Source: Sulfobacillus sp. (GTDB taxonomy: Bacteria; Bacillota; Sulfobacillia; Sulfobacillales; Sulfobacillaceae). Taken from it: DNA of 64,000 nt. Location: the NCBI GenBank assembly GCA_027343695.1, contig DAHWKJ010000049.1:1-64000 (forward strand), in the 5' to 3' direction. The translations under genes were made by a program, and so were the position numbers. Each line of letters begins with the position of its first letter. The first letter of the stretch is position 1. The notes below the pieces were generated by a model. The model was not told where the DNA came from. It saw only the letters and a list, made by a program, of their open reading frames with translations, and searched no databases. This document shows, one piece after another, positions 43,082 to 51,850 of the stretch.

Positions 43082-44116
43082 ATGCCGGAACCTTTGAAGT
43101 TAGGGCTCATCGGATGTGGAAAAATTGGTCAAAAGCACCTGCAGGCTTTGGTGCATCAAAAAGAATTTGTGCTGATGGCAACCGCCGACACCGACATAGC
43201 GCGTGCCGAAGCGGCCGCGGTGGCATTCGACGCGGAGGCCTACGCCAGCGCCGAGGACATGCTAAGTCACGCCGAGCTCCAGGCTGTGATTATCGCGACG
43301 CCTTCGGGAATCCATAAAGAGATGGCGCTTTTAGCGCTAGAGCATGAGTGCAACGTGCTGATCGAAAAACCATTAACACTGAATTATCACGATGCGCGAC
43401 AGGTGTTAAATCGGGCACAAGCGAAGGACCTACGCGTGTCGGTGACGCAGTTCAATCGGCTTCTCCCTTCGGTGTCCCGGATGCTGGAGGCGGTGACTCA
43501 AGACCGTTTGGGCCGGATTATTAACGGCGGCATCTCCGTGAGATGGGCGCGCCCGCAGTCCTATTACGACGAGGCCCCGTGGCGCGGGACTCGGATCATG
43601 GATGGTGGGGTGCTGTTCAATCAGGCCATTCATGCGCTGGATGTGTTGTTGCAGGCGATGGGTCCGGTCGAAGAGGTTTTTGCGCACGCCGAGACGCTCA
43701 CGCATCAAATCGAAGCGGAAGACACGGTGGCGGGCACGATGCGTTTCGTCTCCGGCGCGCTTGCGTCCATCGCGGCGACGACCTCTGTCCCGAATACGAA
43801 CCTCGAAGAACGGATTACCCTCATCGGCGAAGAGGGCGTGGTGGTTATCGGCCCTTCGACCTCCGAAATTGAAGTGTGGCGAGTGGGCGACGATGATGAA
43901 CAAGCGGTGCAACGGGAGTTAGCAGATTTGCCTGCCCGTCCGAGTTGGAAGAGCCATGGGGATGCCTTACTGGATTTCGCCCATGCTATTCGTCAACACA
44001 CGGATCCCGAGCTATCGGGTCAAAGTGCGATAATGAGCGTGGCCGTTGTACAAGCGCTCATGCTCTCGGCGTCTTTGCATCGGCCGGTGCGATTAGAAGA
44101 GGTGACGTCCTCTTGA
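43082..44116 (+). CDS. wbpB: Gfo/Idh/MocA oxidoreductase (WbpB-like)
   Basis: A 344-residue oxidoreductase. The NAD fold is LGLIGCGKIGQKH at residues 7-19, followed by VIIATPSGIHKEMA and the conserved EKPLTLNYHDA with Lys near 97; a typical C-terminal beta-sheet domain has GGVLFNQAIHALDVLLQAMG with the active His near 181. By position between wbpA and wbpD it should oxidise C3 of UDP-GlcNAcA to the 3-keto form. AGGAAGGA precedes the ATG by about 9 bp. It overlaps the acetyltransferase gene by 4 bp. Confidence 0.87.
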   Translation: MPEPLKLGLIGCGKIGQKHLQALVHQKEFVLMATADTDIARAEAAAVAFDAEAYASAEDMLSHAELQAVIIATPSGIHKEMALLALEHECNVLIEKPLTLNYHDARQVLNRAQAKDLRVSVTQFNRLLPSVSRMLEAVTQDRLGRIINGGISVRWARPQSYYDEAPWRGTRIMDGGVLFNQAIHALDVLLQAMGPVEEVFAHAETLTHQIEAEDTVAGTMRFVSGALASIAATTSVPNTNLEERITLIGEEGVVVIGPSTSEIEVWRVGDDDEQAVQRELADLPARPSWKSHGDALLDFAHAIRQHTDPELSGQSAIMSVAVVQALMLSASLHRPVRLEEVTSS

Positions 44117-44832
44117 CACCACTCACCCAAGGGATCGATTGTATTATCGAAGACGGCGCCCAAATCGGAGAAAATGTACGACTCGGGCACCGCGTGATAG
44201 TGAGACGAAACACCGTGATTGAAGAGGATGTCAGCATAGCCGATGGGGCGATCTTGGGACGAGAGCCGTCACGGGCCAAAACCAGTACCTTGGTGACCGG
44301 AGACTTGGATCCGCTCGTGATTGGCCATGGTACCCAAGTGGGTGCCTACGCCATCCTTTATGCAGGCACGGTCATCGGAGCCGATTGCTTTATTGCAGAT
44401 CAGGCTCAGATTCGAGAGCGTTGTCATATTGGCCATCACGTCATCGTGGGCCACAACAGCACTGTTGAGAATGACACCACGGTGGGGGATTACACTAAAC
44501 TCCAAACCGGGGTTTACTTAACGGCTAAAAGCACGGTTGAAGACCATGTGTTTTTGGCCCCCATGGTGACGACCACCAACGATCCCTATATTGCCCGAAC
44601 GGAAGCCCGCCATGCCGCTACCGCAGGCCCTCGTATTCGACGGGGGGCACGCATCGCCGCTGCGGCGGTTTTGTTGCCAGGGATTGAAGTGGGGCAAGAA
44701 GCGGTGGTGGGAGCCGGGGCGGTAGTGACTAAAGACGTGCCAGCTTATCAAGTCGTGATGGGGGTTCCGGCCCGGGTGATTCGCCCTACCCCCGAAGAAC
44801 AGTGGCTATTTCCCCGTGAGACGGACATCTAG
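44113..44832 (+). CDS. wbpD: Left-handed beta-helix N-acetyltransferase (WbpD-like)
   Basis: A 239-residue hexapeptide-repeat acetyltransferase: repeats such as IIEDGAQIGENVRLGHRVIV, VIGADCFIADQAQIRERCHI and VENDTTVGDYTKLQTG make the helix, and the end AVVGAGAVVTKDVPAYQVVMG is the family hallmark. By its place it adds an acetyl group to the 3-amino group of UDP-GlcNAc(3N)A. The start is TTG 44113, overlapping the stop of wbpB, with AGAGGTGA upstream; the longer frame lies inside wbpB. Confidence 0.85.
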   Translation: MTPLTQGIDCIIEDGAQIGENVRLGHRVIVRRNTVIEEDVSIADGAILGREPSRAKTSTLVTGDLDPLVIGHGTQVGAYAILYAGTVIGADCFIADQAQIRERCHIGHHVIVGHNSTVENDTTVGDYTKLQTGVYLTAKSTVEDHVFLAPMVTTTNDPYIARTEARHAATAGPRIRRGARIAAAAVLLPGIEVGQEAVVGAGAVVTKDVPAYQVVMGVPARVIRPTPEEQWLFPRETDI

Positions 44833-44840
44833 GAGGACTT

Positions 44841-45947
44841 ATGAACATTCCATCATTTACTTTATCTCGACAAGTGGAGGCGCTAGGGCCGGAAATTGAA
44901 GCGGCCATCGCTAAGGTGATAGCCTCTGGTCAATTTGTGTTGGGACCGAAGGTGCAGCAATTTGAGACAGAAGTGGCTAGAGTCATCGGAGCGTCGCACG
45001 CCATCGGGGTTGCCAATGGGTCCGATGCCTTGTATCTGGCCTTAATGGCCTTGGGCATTGGGCCGGGCGATGAGGTCATCACCACGCCGTTCACCTTCTT
45101 TGCCACTGCTGGAAGTATTTTGCGAACCGGGGCAAAACCGGTCTTTAGTGACATACAATTGGATACTTTTAATATGGACCCGGACCTAGCATTGGCTCGT
45201 GTTACCCCTCGAACGCGGGCAATGCTGCCGGTCCATTTGTTTGGCCTGATGGCTGACATGTCGCCACTTAGTCGCTTTTCTGGACCCGTGGTGGAAGATG
45301 CGGCTCAGGCTATTGGGGCTACCGTAAATGGACAGCCGGCGGGAACCGTAGGGGCCATGGGGTGCTTCAGCTTTTTTCCCACCAAGAATCTTGGAGCCTT
45401 TGGAGATGCCGGACTGGTGACCACGAACGATGACGGATTGGCCTCGAATCTCAAGGTGTTACGGGTCCATGGGGCTTCGAAGAAATATTACCATGAGCAT
45501 CTCGGAATCAATTCTCGGCTCGATGCGTTGCAAGCTGCGATTTTGTCGGTCAAGCTACCGTATTTGGCCGCGTGGACCGAGCGGCGGATTGCGGTGGCTG
45601 CCCGCTACACCAAAGGATTAGTCGACATCGGTATTAGCGAAGTGGTGCCTCCATCGGTACCGGAGGGATACCGCCATGTGTTTCATCAATACACGATTCG
45701 CGCGGACAAGCGTGATGCGCTAGCCCAAGCCTTAAAAGAAGAGGGGATTGGATCGACGGTCTATTATCCGACGTCTTTACACTTGCAACCGATATTTGCG
45801 GATCTCGGTTACGGTTCGGGCGCTTTTCCCCATAGTGAAGAGGCCGAGGCTACCGTATTATCGTTGCCGATGTTTCCGGAACTCGAAGACGACGAAGTGG
45901 ATCAGGTCGTTGAATCCATTGCGAGATTTTATGGGTATGGACACTAA
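44841..45947 (+). CDS. wbpE: DegT/DnrJ/EryC1 aminotransferase (WbpE-like)
   Basis: A 368-residue PLP-dependent sugar aminotransferase. Visible are GVANGSDALYLALMALGIGPGDEV, the substrate loop TPFTFFATAG, VEDAAQAIGA, and the Schiff-base Lys in CFSFFPTKNLGAFGDAG near residue 182. By context it puts an amino group on C3 of the 3-keto UDP-GlcNAcA made by WbpB. AGGAGG precedes the ATG. Its stop overlaps the start of the epimerase gene by one base (TAATG). Confidence 0.9.
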   Translation: MNIPSFTLSRQVEALGPEIEAAIAKVIASGQFVLGPKVQQFETEVARVIGASHAIGVANGSDALYLALMALGIGPGDEVITTPFTFFATAGSILRTGAKPVFSDIQLDTFNMDPDLALARVTPRTRAMLPVHLFGLMADMSPLSRFSGPVVEDAAQAIGATVNGQPAGTVGAMGCFSFFPTKNLGAFGDAGLVTTNDDGLASNLKVLRVHGASKKYYHEHLGINSRLDALQAAILSVKLPYLAAWTERRIAVAARYTKGLVDIGISEVVPPSVPEGYRHVFHQYTIRADKRDALAQALKEEGIGSTVYYPTSLHLQPIFADLGYGSGAFPHSEEAEATVLSLPMFPELEDDEVDQVVESIARFYGYGH

Positions 45948-46993
45948 TGAAAGTCTTGACCGTGGTTGGGGCACGTCCGCAGTTCATTAAGGCGGCCGTA
46001 ATTTCCCCGCGTCTGCGCCAAGGCGTAGACGAGGTGCTAGTGCACACCGGGCAACATTATGATGCCTTGATGTCCGATGTGTTCTTTGCCGAACTCAACG
46101 TGCCCGCACCTAACTATCAGCTTAACGTCGGCTCAGCCTCCCACGGTGAGCAAACGGCACGCATGATGTCAGGACTCGAACCGATTTTTATGCACGAAGC
46201 ACCGGATGTGGTACTCCTTTATGGCGATACCAATTCGACGCTGTCAGGGGCTCTGGTTGCGGCCAAGCTCACTATTCCCGTAGCCCATGTCGAAGCCGGA
46301 TTACGGAGTTTTAATCGGGCGATGCCCGAGGAAATAAATCGGGTGCTGACCGATCATGTCGCAGATCGTCTCTATTGTCCGACCGAAGGCGCAGCTCTCC
46401 AACTTCAGCAGGAAGGGATAGTCAACGGCGTGATACGATCGGGGGATGTGATGGATGAATTGCTGCTTCAGACCCGGAGAATACCAGAGCTCCTCCCGTC
46501 GTTGCAGTTGGAGCCCCAAGCGTATTATCTCGTCACCGTGCACCGCCAAGAGAATACCGACGATCTGGACCGCTTACAGGGGATTGTGGGCGCGCTCGCG
46601 GCACTTCCCGGTCCCATTGTGTGGCCGATGCATCCGCGGACCGCAAAGCGCTTACAAGAGGCGCGACTTATGGATCGGTTAGGCCCCTCAGTCCGGCGGA
46701 TAGATCCCGTGGGATATCGCGAGATGATCACATTAGAATCCCAAGCCAAGGGGGTTTTAACGGATTCGGGAGGAGTTCAGCGCGAGGCGGCGGCTCTCGG
46801 GGTACCCGTCTATGTGTTACGAAACGAGACCGAGTGGACCGACTTGGTGGACGAGGGTCGAGCCATGCTGGTGGGGGCCGATCTGGGACGGATCCTGGAT
46901 GCTGTGATGCGGTCTCCCATGAAGCCCCGGGCATTGCACTTAGATCGCAGGCCCTCAGAAATTATTGTAGAGGATTTGCATCGCCACTATTAA
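45947..46993 (+). CDS. wbpI: Non-hydrolysing UDP-N-acetylglucosamine 2-epimerase family (WbpI-like)
   Basis: A 348-residue epimerase: VVGARPQFIKAAVISP at the start, GDTNSTLSGALVAAK near 90, HVEAGLRSFNRAMPEEINR near 113, and LTDSGGVQREAAALGVPV near 265 are all family hallmarks. By context it inverts C2 of UDP-GlcNAc(3NAc)A to give UDP-ManNAc(3NAc)A, the end product of the Wbp route; a plain WecB role cannot be excluded from sequence. It is coupled to the aminotransferase gene by a one-base overlap. Confidence 0.9.
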   Translation: MKVLTVVGARPQFIKAAVISPRLRQGVDEVLVHTGQHYDALMSDVFFAELNVPAPNYQLNVGSASHGEQTARMMSGLEPIFMHEAPDVVLLYGDTNSTLSGALVAAKLTIPVAHVEAGLRSFNRAMPEEINRVLTDHVADRLYCPTEGAALQLQQEGIVNGVIRSGDVMDELLLQTRRIPELLPSLQLEPQAYYLVTVHRQENTDDLDRLQGIVGALAALPGPIVWPMHPRTAKRLQEARLMDRLGPSVRRIDPVGYREMITLESQAKGVLTDSGGVQREAAALGVPVYVLRNETEWTDLVDEGRAMLVGADLGRILDAVMRSPMKPRALHLDRRPSEIIVEDLHRHY

Positions 46994-47022
46994 TCTATGA
47001 CAATGACTTATGAGGTGAGGGC

Positions 47023-48180
47023 ATGCGAGAGACCTTTTTGCCATACAATCAGCCAGATCTTGGAGTGGAAGAGGTTGAGGCGGTAAGCCATGCGATTCAA
47101 TCGCATTGGATCACCCGGGCGGGGATCACGACACAATTTGAAACTGAACTATCCGAGTACCTCGACGGGGTACCGGTTTTGGCATTGGCTTCTTGTACCG
47201 CGGGCATGCACGTCGCATTGCTAGCCAGCGGCATCGGTCCGGGCGACGAAGTCATCACCACGCCGTATACCTTTGCGGCATCTGTGAATGTGATTCTTCA
47301 TGCCGGGGCAACACCCGTTCTGGTGGATATTGATCCCGATACGGGCAATATCGATCCCAACCGTATTGAAGATCGGATTAACCCGAACACGAAGGCGATC
47401 TTACCGGTACACTATGCGGGCCATCCGGCAGACCTGGATGCGATTAATACGCTTCGGGATCGCTACCGGCTTACGGTCATCGAGGATGCCGCGCATGCTA
47501 TGGCTAGCGGCTATCATTCAAAAAAGATTGGAACGCATGGCAATATTACGGCATTCTCGTTTTATGCCACGAAGAATTTGACCACCGGCGAGGGTGGGGC
47601 TTTGGTGGTGCCAGATCCGGAGGTAATGGAGAAGGTGCGAATGCTGTCGTTGCATGGAATGTCTCGTAATGCGTGGAACCGGTATGACGATCAGGGGTCA
47701 TGGTTTTACACGATTGAAGTGCCTGGCTTCAAATACAATATGACCGACATTCAAGCCGCCATGGGTCGCGTCCAATTGAAAAAACTCGATGCGATGCAAC
47801 GTCGTCGCCAACACATTGCGGCCCGTCTCACCGCCGGACTCGAAGGATTGCCAGTGATCCCGCCTCACATCCAACCTCATGTGGATCATGCTTGGCATCT
47901 GTATCCGCTTCGGATTCAACTGGATGCTATCCACGGGGACCGCGCTGATGTGATCCGAGACTTGAAAGCCATGAACATTGGTACGTCCGTGCATTTTATC
48001 CCGATTCATCTGCATCCCTATTATCAAAAGCAATGGGGGTACCAGATCGGAGATTTTCCCCAAGCGGAACGGTTTTATGAGAGTGAAATCTCCCTACCTC
48101 TTTACCCGACGATGACGGATAAGGATGTGGATGACGTGTTAGAGGCCGTGTCGGTGACACTGGCCCGGCGACTTCGGTGA
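47023..48180 (+). CDS. DegT/DnrJ/EryC1 aminotransferase, second copy (PglE/ArnB-like)
   Basis: A 385-residue PLP sugar aminotransferase different from the WbpE homologue: ALASCTAGMHVALLASGIGP, TPYTFAASVNVILHAGATP, IEDAAHAMASGYHSKKIG and the Lys in FSFYATKNLTTGEGGA near residue 184. The TTGEGG form is typical of PglE/PseC/ArnB-type enzymes that act at C4. It probably aminates the UDP-4-keto-6-deoxy sugar made by the dehydratase at 39799. GAGGTGAG precedes the ATG. It overlaps the sugar transferase gene by 4 bp. Confidence 0.88.
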   Translation: MRETFLPYNQPDLGVEEVEAVSHAIQSHWITRAGITTQFETELSEYLDGVPVLALASCTAGMHVALLASGIGPGDEVITTPYTFAASVNVILHAGATPVLVDIDPDTGNIDPNRIEDRINPNTKAILPVHYAGHPADLDAINTLRDRYRLTVIEDAAHAMASGYHSKKIGTHGNITAFSFYATKNLTTGEGGALVVPDPEVMEKVRMLSLHGMSRNAWNRYDDQGSWFYTIEVPGFKYNMTDIQAAMGRVQLKKLDAMQRRRQHIAARLTAGLEGLPVIPPHIQPHVDHAWHLYPLRIQLDAIHGDRADVIRDLKAMNIGTSVHFIPIHLHPYYQKQWGYQIGDFPQAERFYESEISLPLYPTMTDKDVDDVLEAVSVTLARRLR

Positions 48181-48791
48181 TCCTCGTCAAACGCCCTGCT
48201 TTGGTCGTGAAAGAGATTTTTGATGTGGTGATCGCGGTGATGCTTGGGATCCTCACCCTGCCTTTGATGGGGGGCATTGCCTGGGTAGTTCATAAGGATT
48301 CGCCAGGTCCCGTATTTTTTAAGCAGACGCGAATTGGACAAGCCGGGAAACCATTTGTGATGTGGAAATTTCGGACGATGAGATTAGGGGCCGAACGGGA
48401 ATGGGTGGCACCATCGGCGGGCGATATCGACACCTATCGATTTCAGGACACTGGGGACCCGCGCATTACGAAGATTGGGCGCTGGCTCCGGCGGACTTCC
48501 CTGGATGAACTGCCCCAACTTTATAACGTCATGGTCGGGGACATGTCCTTGGTGGGACCGCGGCCCGAGATTCCGGAAATGGTAGCACTTTACACCGGCG
48601 ACATGCATCGGCGGCATCTCATGAAACCGGGTCTAACCGGCCTGGCGCAAGTGTCAGGACGCGGGGATCTGAGCACCGGAGAAAGTATCCGCTGGGACCT
48701 CGATTATGTAGATCATTGGAACCTTTGGCTCGATATCAAGATTTTATGGTGGACGGTTGGCATTGTGGTAAGGCACGAAGGTGCCCAATAG
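48177..48791 (+). CDS. Initiating sugar-phosphate transferase (PglC/WcaJ family)
   Basis: A 204-residue monotopic phosphoglycosyl transferase. One N-terminal re-entrant helix (KEIFDVVIAVMLGILTLPLM) is followed by DSPGPVFFKQTRIG, MWKFRTMR, the acidic pair in TSLDELPQLYNVMVGDMSLVGPRPEIP and PGLTGLAQVSGRG. It moves a sugar phosphate from a UDP-sugar to undecaprenyl phosphate and so begins the repeat unit at the inner face of the membrane. The GTG start overlaps the aminotransferase stop. Confidence 0.92.
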   Translation: MILVKRPALVVKEIFDVVIAVMLGILTLPLMGGIAWVVHKDSPGPVFFKQTRIGQAGKPFVMWKFRTMRLGAEREWVAPSAGDIDTYRFQDTGDPRITKIGRWLRRTSLDELPQLYNVMVGDMSLVGPRPEIPEMVALYTGDMHRRHLMKPGLTGLAQVSGRGDLSTGESIRWDLDYVDHWNLWLDIKILWWTVGIVVRHEGAQ

Positions 48792-48813
48792 GTCTTATGA
48801 GGAGGAATCATTG

Positions 48814-49311
48814 ATGCATCATCTCGTCACGGTGCTACCTATTTTGTTGGTCGTCTTGGCCGTGTTGTTGTTTAGGATTCGTCGTACGATGACGGCTCAA
48901 CCGGTACGAACTCCCATGCTCATTTCTCGCATTATCATGCTCGCCGTCTTAGGAGCCCTAGTCGGGGGAGGCTTGGTGCCCAACGGCCTTATCATCGTAT
49001 CTATCGTGGTGGGGCTTGTGGTCGGGGTCGGCGGGGCGTTTTTGAGTCTTTACTATACGCAGTGGGACACCACGGGACCGGAAGTGCGCTATAAGGCGAA
49101 CCCCTACATCGGGTCAATTGTGGTGGCACTGGTGGTCATTCGCATCGTGATGGACATGGCAACGTTTTCCGCCGGGGGATCATCGATTTTAGTCACCGAA
49201 TCTCCGTTAACACTGGTCCTCTACTATCTCTTTGTGGCTTATTGGATTGTCTATTATATGGGGGTGGTGCGTCGTGCGCGTGCCCTCATGCCGAGTACGA
49301 GGCGTGGATGA
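48814..49311 (+). CDS. Membrane protein, possibly CcdC/DUF1453-like
   Basis: A 165-residue protein with four or five membrane helices, an N-terminal helix followed by FRIRRTMTAQPVRTPMLISR, and YKANPYIGSIVVALVVIRI near residue 95. The basic loop and layout resemble CcdC (DUF1453), a protein of unknown role found near cytochrome c genes; the match is by impression. I use ATG 48814 with GAGGAGGAA about 8 bp upstream. It ends the first block of the locus; the 250 bp to the next stop hold no gene I can support. Confidence 0.55.
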   Translation: MHHLVTVLPILLVVLAVLLFRIRRTMTAQPVRTPMLISRIIMLAVLGALVGGGLVPNGLIIVSIVVGLVVGVGGAFLSLYYTQWDTTGPEVRYKANPYIGSIVVALVVIRIVMDMATFSAGGSSILVTESPLTLVLYYLFVAYWIVYYMGVVRRARALMPSTRRG

Positions 49312-49562
49312 TCGAACCCAGGGACGACCGCTGTCGATCGCATGCCCCGGGGCGCGATCAAGGACCCGACGAGTCTTTTCGTGTAAGAGGTCTGGCCGTT
49401 ACGGGCCACCATAACGAATGCGGTATCCATCCCGTAGGATTTTCATGAAACACTACAGCGTAGCAACCGGTGCCGGGGAGGAGTCCTGGGTGGATGTTAA
49501 GAATTCGGTGGGGAAACGATGTCCGAATTAGGGGCGGAAATGGGATACCTGCTTGAGGAAAA

Positions 49563-50513
49563 TTACAGGAGTTGACGAATGCGACGGAGATCGATGTTGG
49601 ATCCGGTTAAGACGATGACGAGCGTTTGCCCTCTAAATTTATCGTCGGTATGATATAAGGCATAGGCTAAGGAGACCGCAGCCGACCCCTCCAGGACCAT
49701 GTGGTGGGAATCTAGTGCCCAATAGAGAGCCGACTTGATGTCCTCCTCTGTCACCAGTTCAATGCTATCCACCAGGGGTTCTGCGAGGGCGAAATTTTCG
49801 CCGCCGATGCCGCCCAAAAGTCCCTCGGCCCAGGTTTCTTGGTACAACACGGGGACCACTTGGCCCGCCTCGAAAGCCGCACGCCAAGCTGGCGAGGCGT
49901 GGCTTTGGACGCCGATAATTTTAGTGGTAGGGGAGAGGTCTCGGGCTGCAATCGCAATCCCGGAGAGAAGCCCGCCACCACCGGCCGGCGTCAGAATCGC
50001 GTCCACATTACGTAAATCCTCGAAGATCTCGAGCCCGACCGTGCCTTGCCCGGCTACTACCGCGGCGTCTTCAAAGGCGTGGATAAAAACCCGTCCAGTT
50101 GTTCTGGCCAGTTCCCATGCATAGATTTCTGACTCATCGTAGTGAGTTCCGTGAAGAATGACTTCGGCGCCAAATTGCCGAATGCCCTCTAGCTTCGTTT
50201 CGGGCGTCGTCTCAGGGGCCACGATGAGCGTAGAAATGTCTAAGAGTTGCCCGGCTAAGGCGACGCCTTGGGCATGGTTGCCCGCCGACGCGGTGATAAC
50301 CCCCCGCCGCCGGTCAGCCTCACTGAGTGGCGCCATCTTGGTGTAGGCTCCACGGATCTTAAAGGACCCGGTGATCTGCCAGTTCTCAGGCTTGAACCAG
50401 ACATCGGCGCCAAGCTCTTTCGATAAGCGTGGCGACGGAATCAAGGGGGTTCTGATAATCTTTCCCCGGAGCAACGTCTGAGCGTCTCTAATATCCTCAA
50501 TCGACACATGCAT
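49563..50513 (-). CDS. Threonine dehydratase, short catabolic type
   Basis: A 316-residue fold-type II PLP enzyme that deaminates threonine (or serine) to 2-oxobutyrate. The Lys is in GSFKIRGAYTK near residue 53, the Asn/His loop is ITASAGNHAQGVALAG near 75, and the phosphate loop is PAGGGGLLSG near 175. It lacks the C-terminal ACT-like domain of feedback-regulated IlvA, so it is of the TdcB or serine-racemase-like type. AAGGAGGA precedes the ATG by 9 bp. It lies backwards inside the polysaccharide locus and has no apparent link to it. Confidence 0.87.
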   Translation of the reverse strand: MHVSIEDIRDAQTLLRGKIIRTPLIPSPRLSKELGADVWFKPENWQITGSFKIRGAYTKMAPLSEADRRRGVITASAGNHAQGVALAGQLLDISTLIVAPETTPETKLEGIRQFGAEVILHGTHYDESEIYAWELARTTGRVFIHAFEDAAVVAGQGTVGLEIFEDLRNVDAILTPAGGGGLLSGIAIAARDLSPTTKIIGVQSHASPAWRAAFEAGQVVPVLYQETWAEGLLGGIGGENFALAEPLVDSIELVTEEDIKSALYWALDSHHMVLEGSAAVSLAYALYHTDDKFRGQTLVIVLTGSNIDLRRIRQLL

Positions 50514-50617
50514 AAACAGGAATCCTCCTTGGTAATAGTGTGATCTTAGACATTCCTCCCCCTGGAGTCTAGGTCAGGATTCCACAGGCTGGCGAAAATC
50601 AGGTATCATAGACGCTA

Positions 50618-51850
50618 ATGAAGAGCATGCGATTTCTGTTCTTGACCCAATATTATCCCCCTGAACCGGGCGCGGCTTCCCTCCGTTTACAGGCCATGGC
50701 TCATCAGCTACAGCGCCATGGCCACGAAGTTGAAGTGGTGACGGCTTTTCCGCATCATTTAGGCGCCAAACGTCGAGGAGGGCGGCGGTGGCAGTGGCTG
50801 TTGACCGAAGAGGTAAGCGGAATCCCGGTCGTTCGCACCTGGATTTGGGCGGTGTCACCCGGTCGTTTTTGGTTTCGGCTGTTGAACTACTTCTCGTTCG
50901 TGTTTACGAGCTTTTTCGGCCTGCTGAAAAGCCGACGACCTGACTACGTGATTATCGAATCGCCCCCCTTGTTTTTGGGCATCACGGCATACGTTTACGG
51001 CTGGTTAAAGCGGGTGCCCTATATTTTGTCGGTGTCTGACCTCTGGCCGGAATCAGCCATTGCATTAGGCCTGGTGAAAAATCGTTCCCTGATTCGTATC
51101 ACCCGGCGATTAGAACATTTTTTGTATCGACACGCGGCGTATGTGTCTGGGGTGACCGAAGGGATCTGTCGGACGATCCAAGACACCGGGACGATTAAAC
51201 CGGAGCGCGTGTTGTTTTTCCCCAATGGTGTGGACGTCGATCTGTTTCGACCCCAGGATGCCTCTAAAGATTTAATCCAGAGACTCGGTGTTGAGAATAA
51301 AAGCGTGTTTCTTTATCCTGGCACCATGGGATATGCGCAGGGGTTAGAAATTATTCTGGATGCTGCCGAGATTTTGGCCGACTCTCCCGATATTGTTTTC
51401 CTCTTGGTTGGAGAAGGACCCGTCAAAGCGGGTTTGCAATTAGAAGCCCAAGCCCGGGGCTTGACGAATCTTTTGTTCGAACCGCTTCAACCGGTCGAGC
51501 GCATGTCCGACTACTTTGCGATGGCTCGCGGCGTGGTGGTTCCCTTGCGTCGGCATAAGCTTTTTACTGGAGCGCGACCGAGTAAGGTGTTCCCTGCGTG
51601 GGCGGCCGGAGTTCCGGTAATTTTTGCGGGCGAGGGCGAGATGGCCAACCTGATTGAAGAGGCCGGGGGTGGCCTAGTGGTGCCGCCTGAAGAAGGCGCC
51701 GGACTTGCCATGGCGGTCGAATTTTTATCACGGATTAAGGAGTTCGAGTGGCAGGCGATGGGTCAGGCCGGGCGCAATTATGTCCTCGATCACTATACCT
51801 GGGATCGCATTGCGGACCAGTGGCTTGGTGGCCTCCACAGAAATGGTTAG
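50618..51850 (+). CDS. Glycosyltransferase family 4 (WbuB-like)
   Basis: A 410-residue GT-B enzyme. The start FLTQYYPPEPGAASLRL and the LSVSDLWPESAIALG segment near residue 140 are typical of WbuB-type transferases that use UDP-FucNAc-like or GlcNAc-like donors. The donor site has LFFPNGVDVDLF near 200 and SKVFPAWAAGVPVIFAGEGE near 325. It would add a sugar to the lipid-linked repeat unit. The ATG is followed by MRFLFL; no strong ribosome site is visible. It overlaps the flippase gene. Confidence 0.88.
   Translation: MKSMRFLFLTQYYPPEPGAASLRLQAMAHQLQRHGHEVEVVTAFPHHLGAKRRGGRRWQWLLTEEVSGIPVVRTWIWAVSPGRFWFRLLNYFSFVFTSFFGLLKSRRPDYVIIESPPLFLGITAYVYGWLKRVPYILSVSDLWPESAIALGLVKNRSLIRITRRLEHFLYRHAAYVSGVTEGICRTIQDTGTIKPERVLFFPNGVDVDLFRPQDASKDLIQRLGVENKSVFLYPGTMGYAQGLEIILDAAEILADSPDIVFLLVGEGPVKAGLQLEAQARGLTNLLFEPLQPVERMSDYFAMARGVVVPLRRHKLFTGARPSKVFPAWAAGVPVIFAGEGEMANLIEEAGGGLVVPPEEGAGLAMAVEFLSRIKEFEWQAMGQAGRNYVLDHYTWDRIADQWLGGLHRNG

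Noticed and set aside
43430-43912. 160-codon minus-strand ORF opposite the wbpB homologue
   Set aside because: It is an antisense shadow; the + strand frame has full Gfo/Idh motifs.
49242-49448. 68-codon ORF after the CcdC-like gene
   Set aside because: It starts inside the preceding gene in another frame and looks random; the gap 49312-49562 appears to be non-coding.
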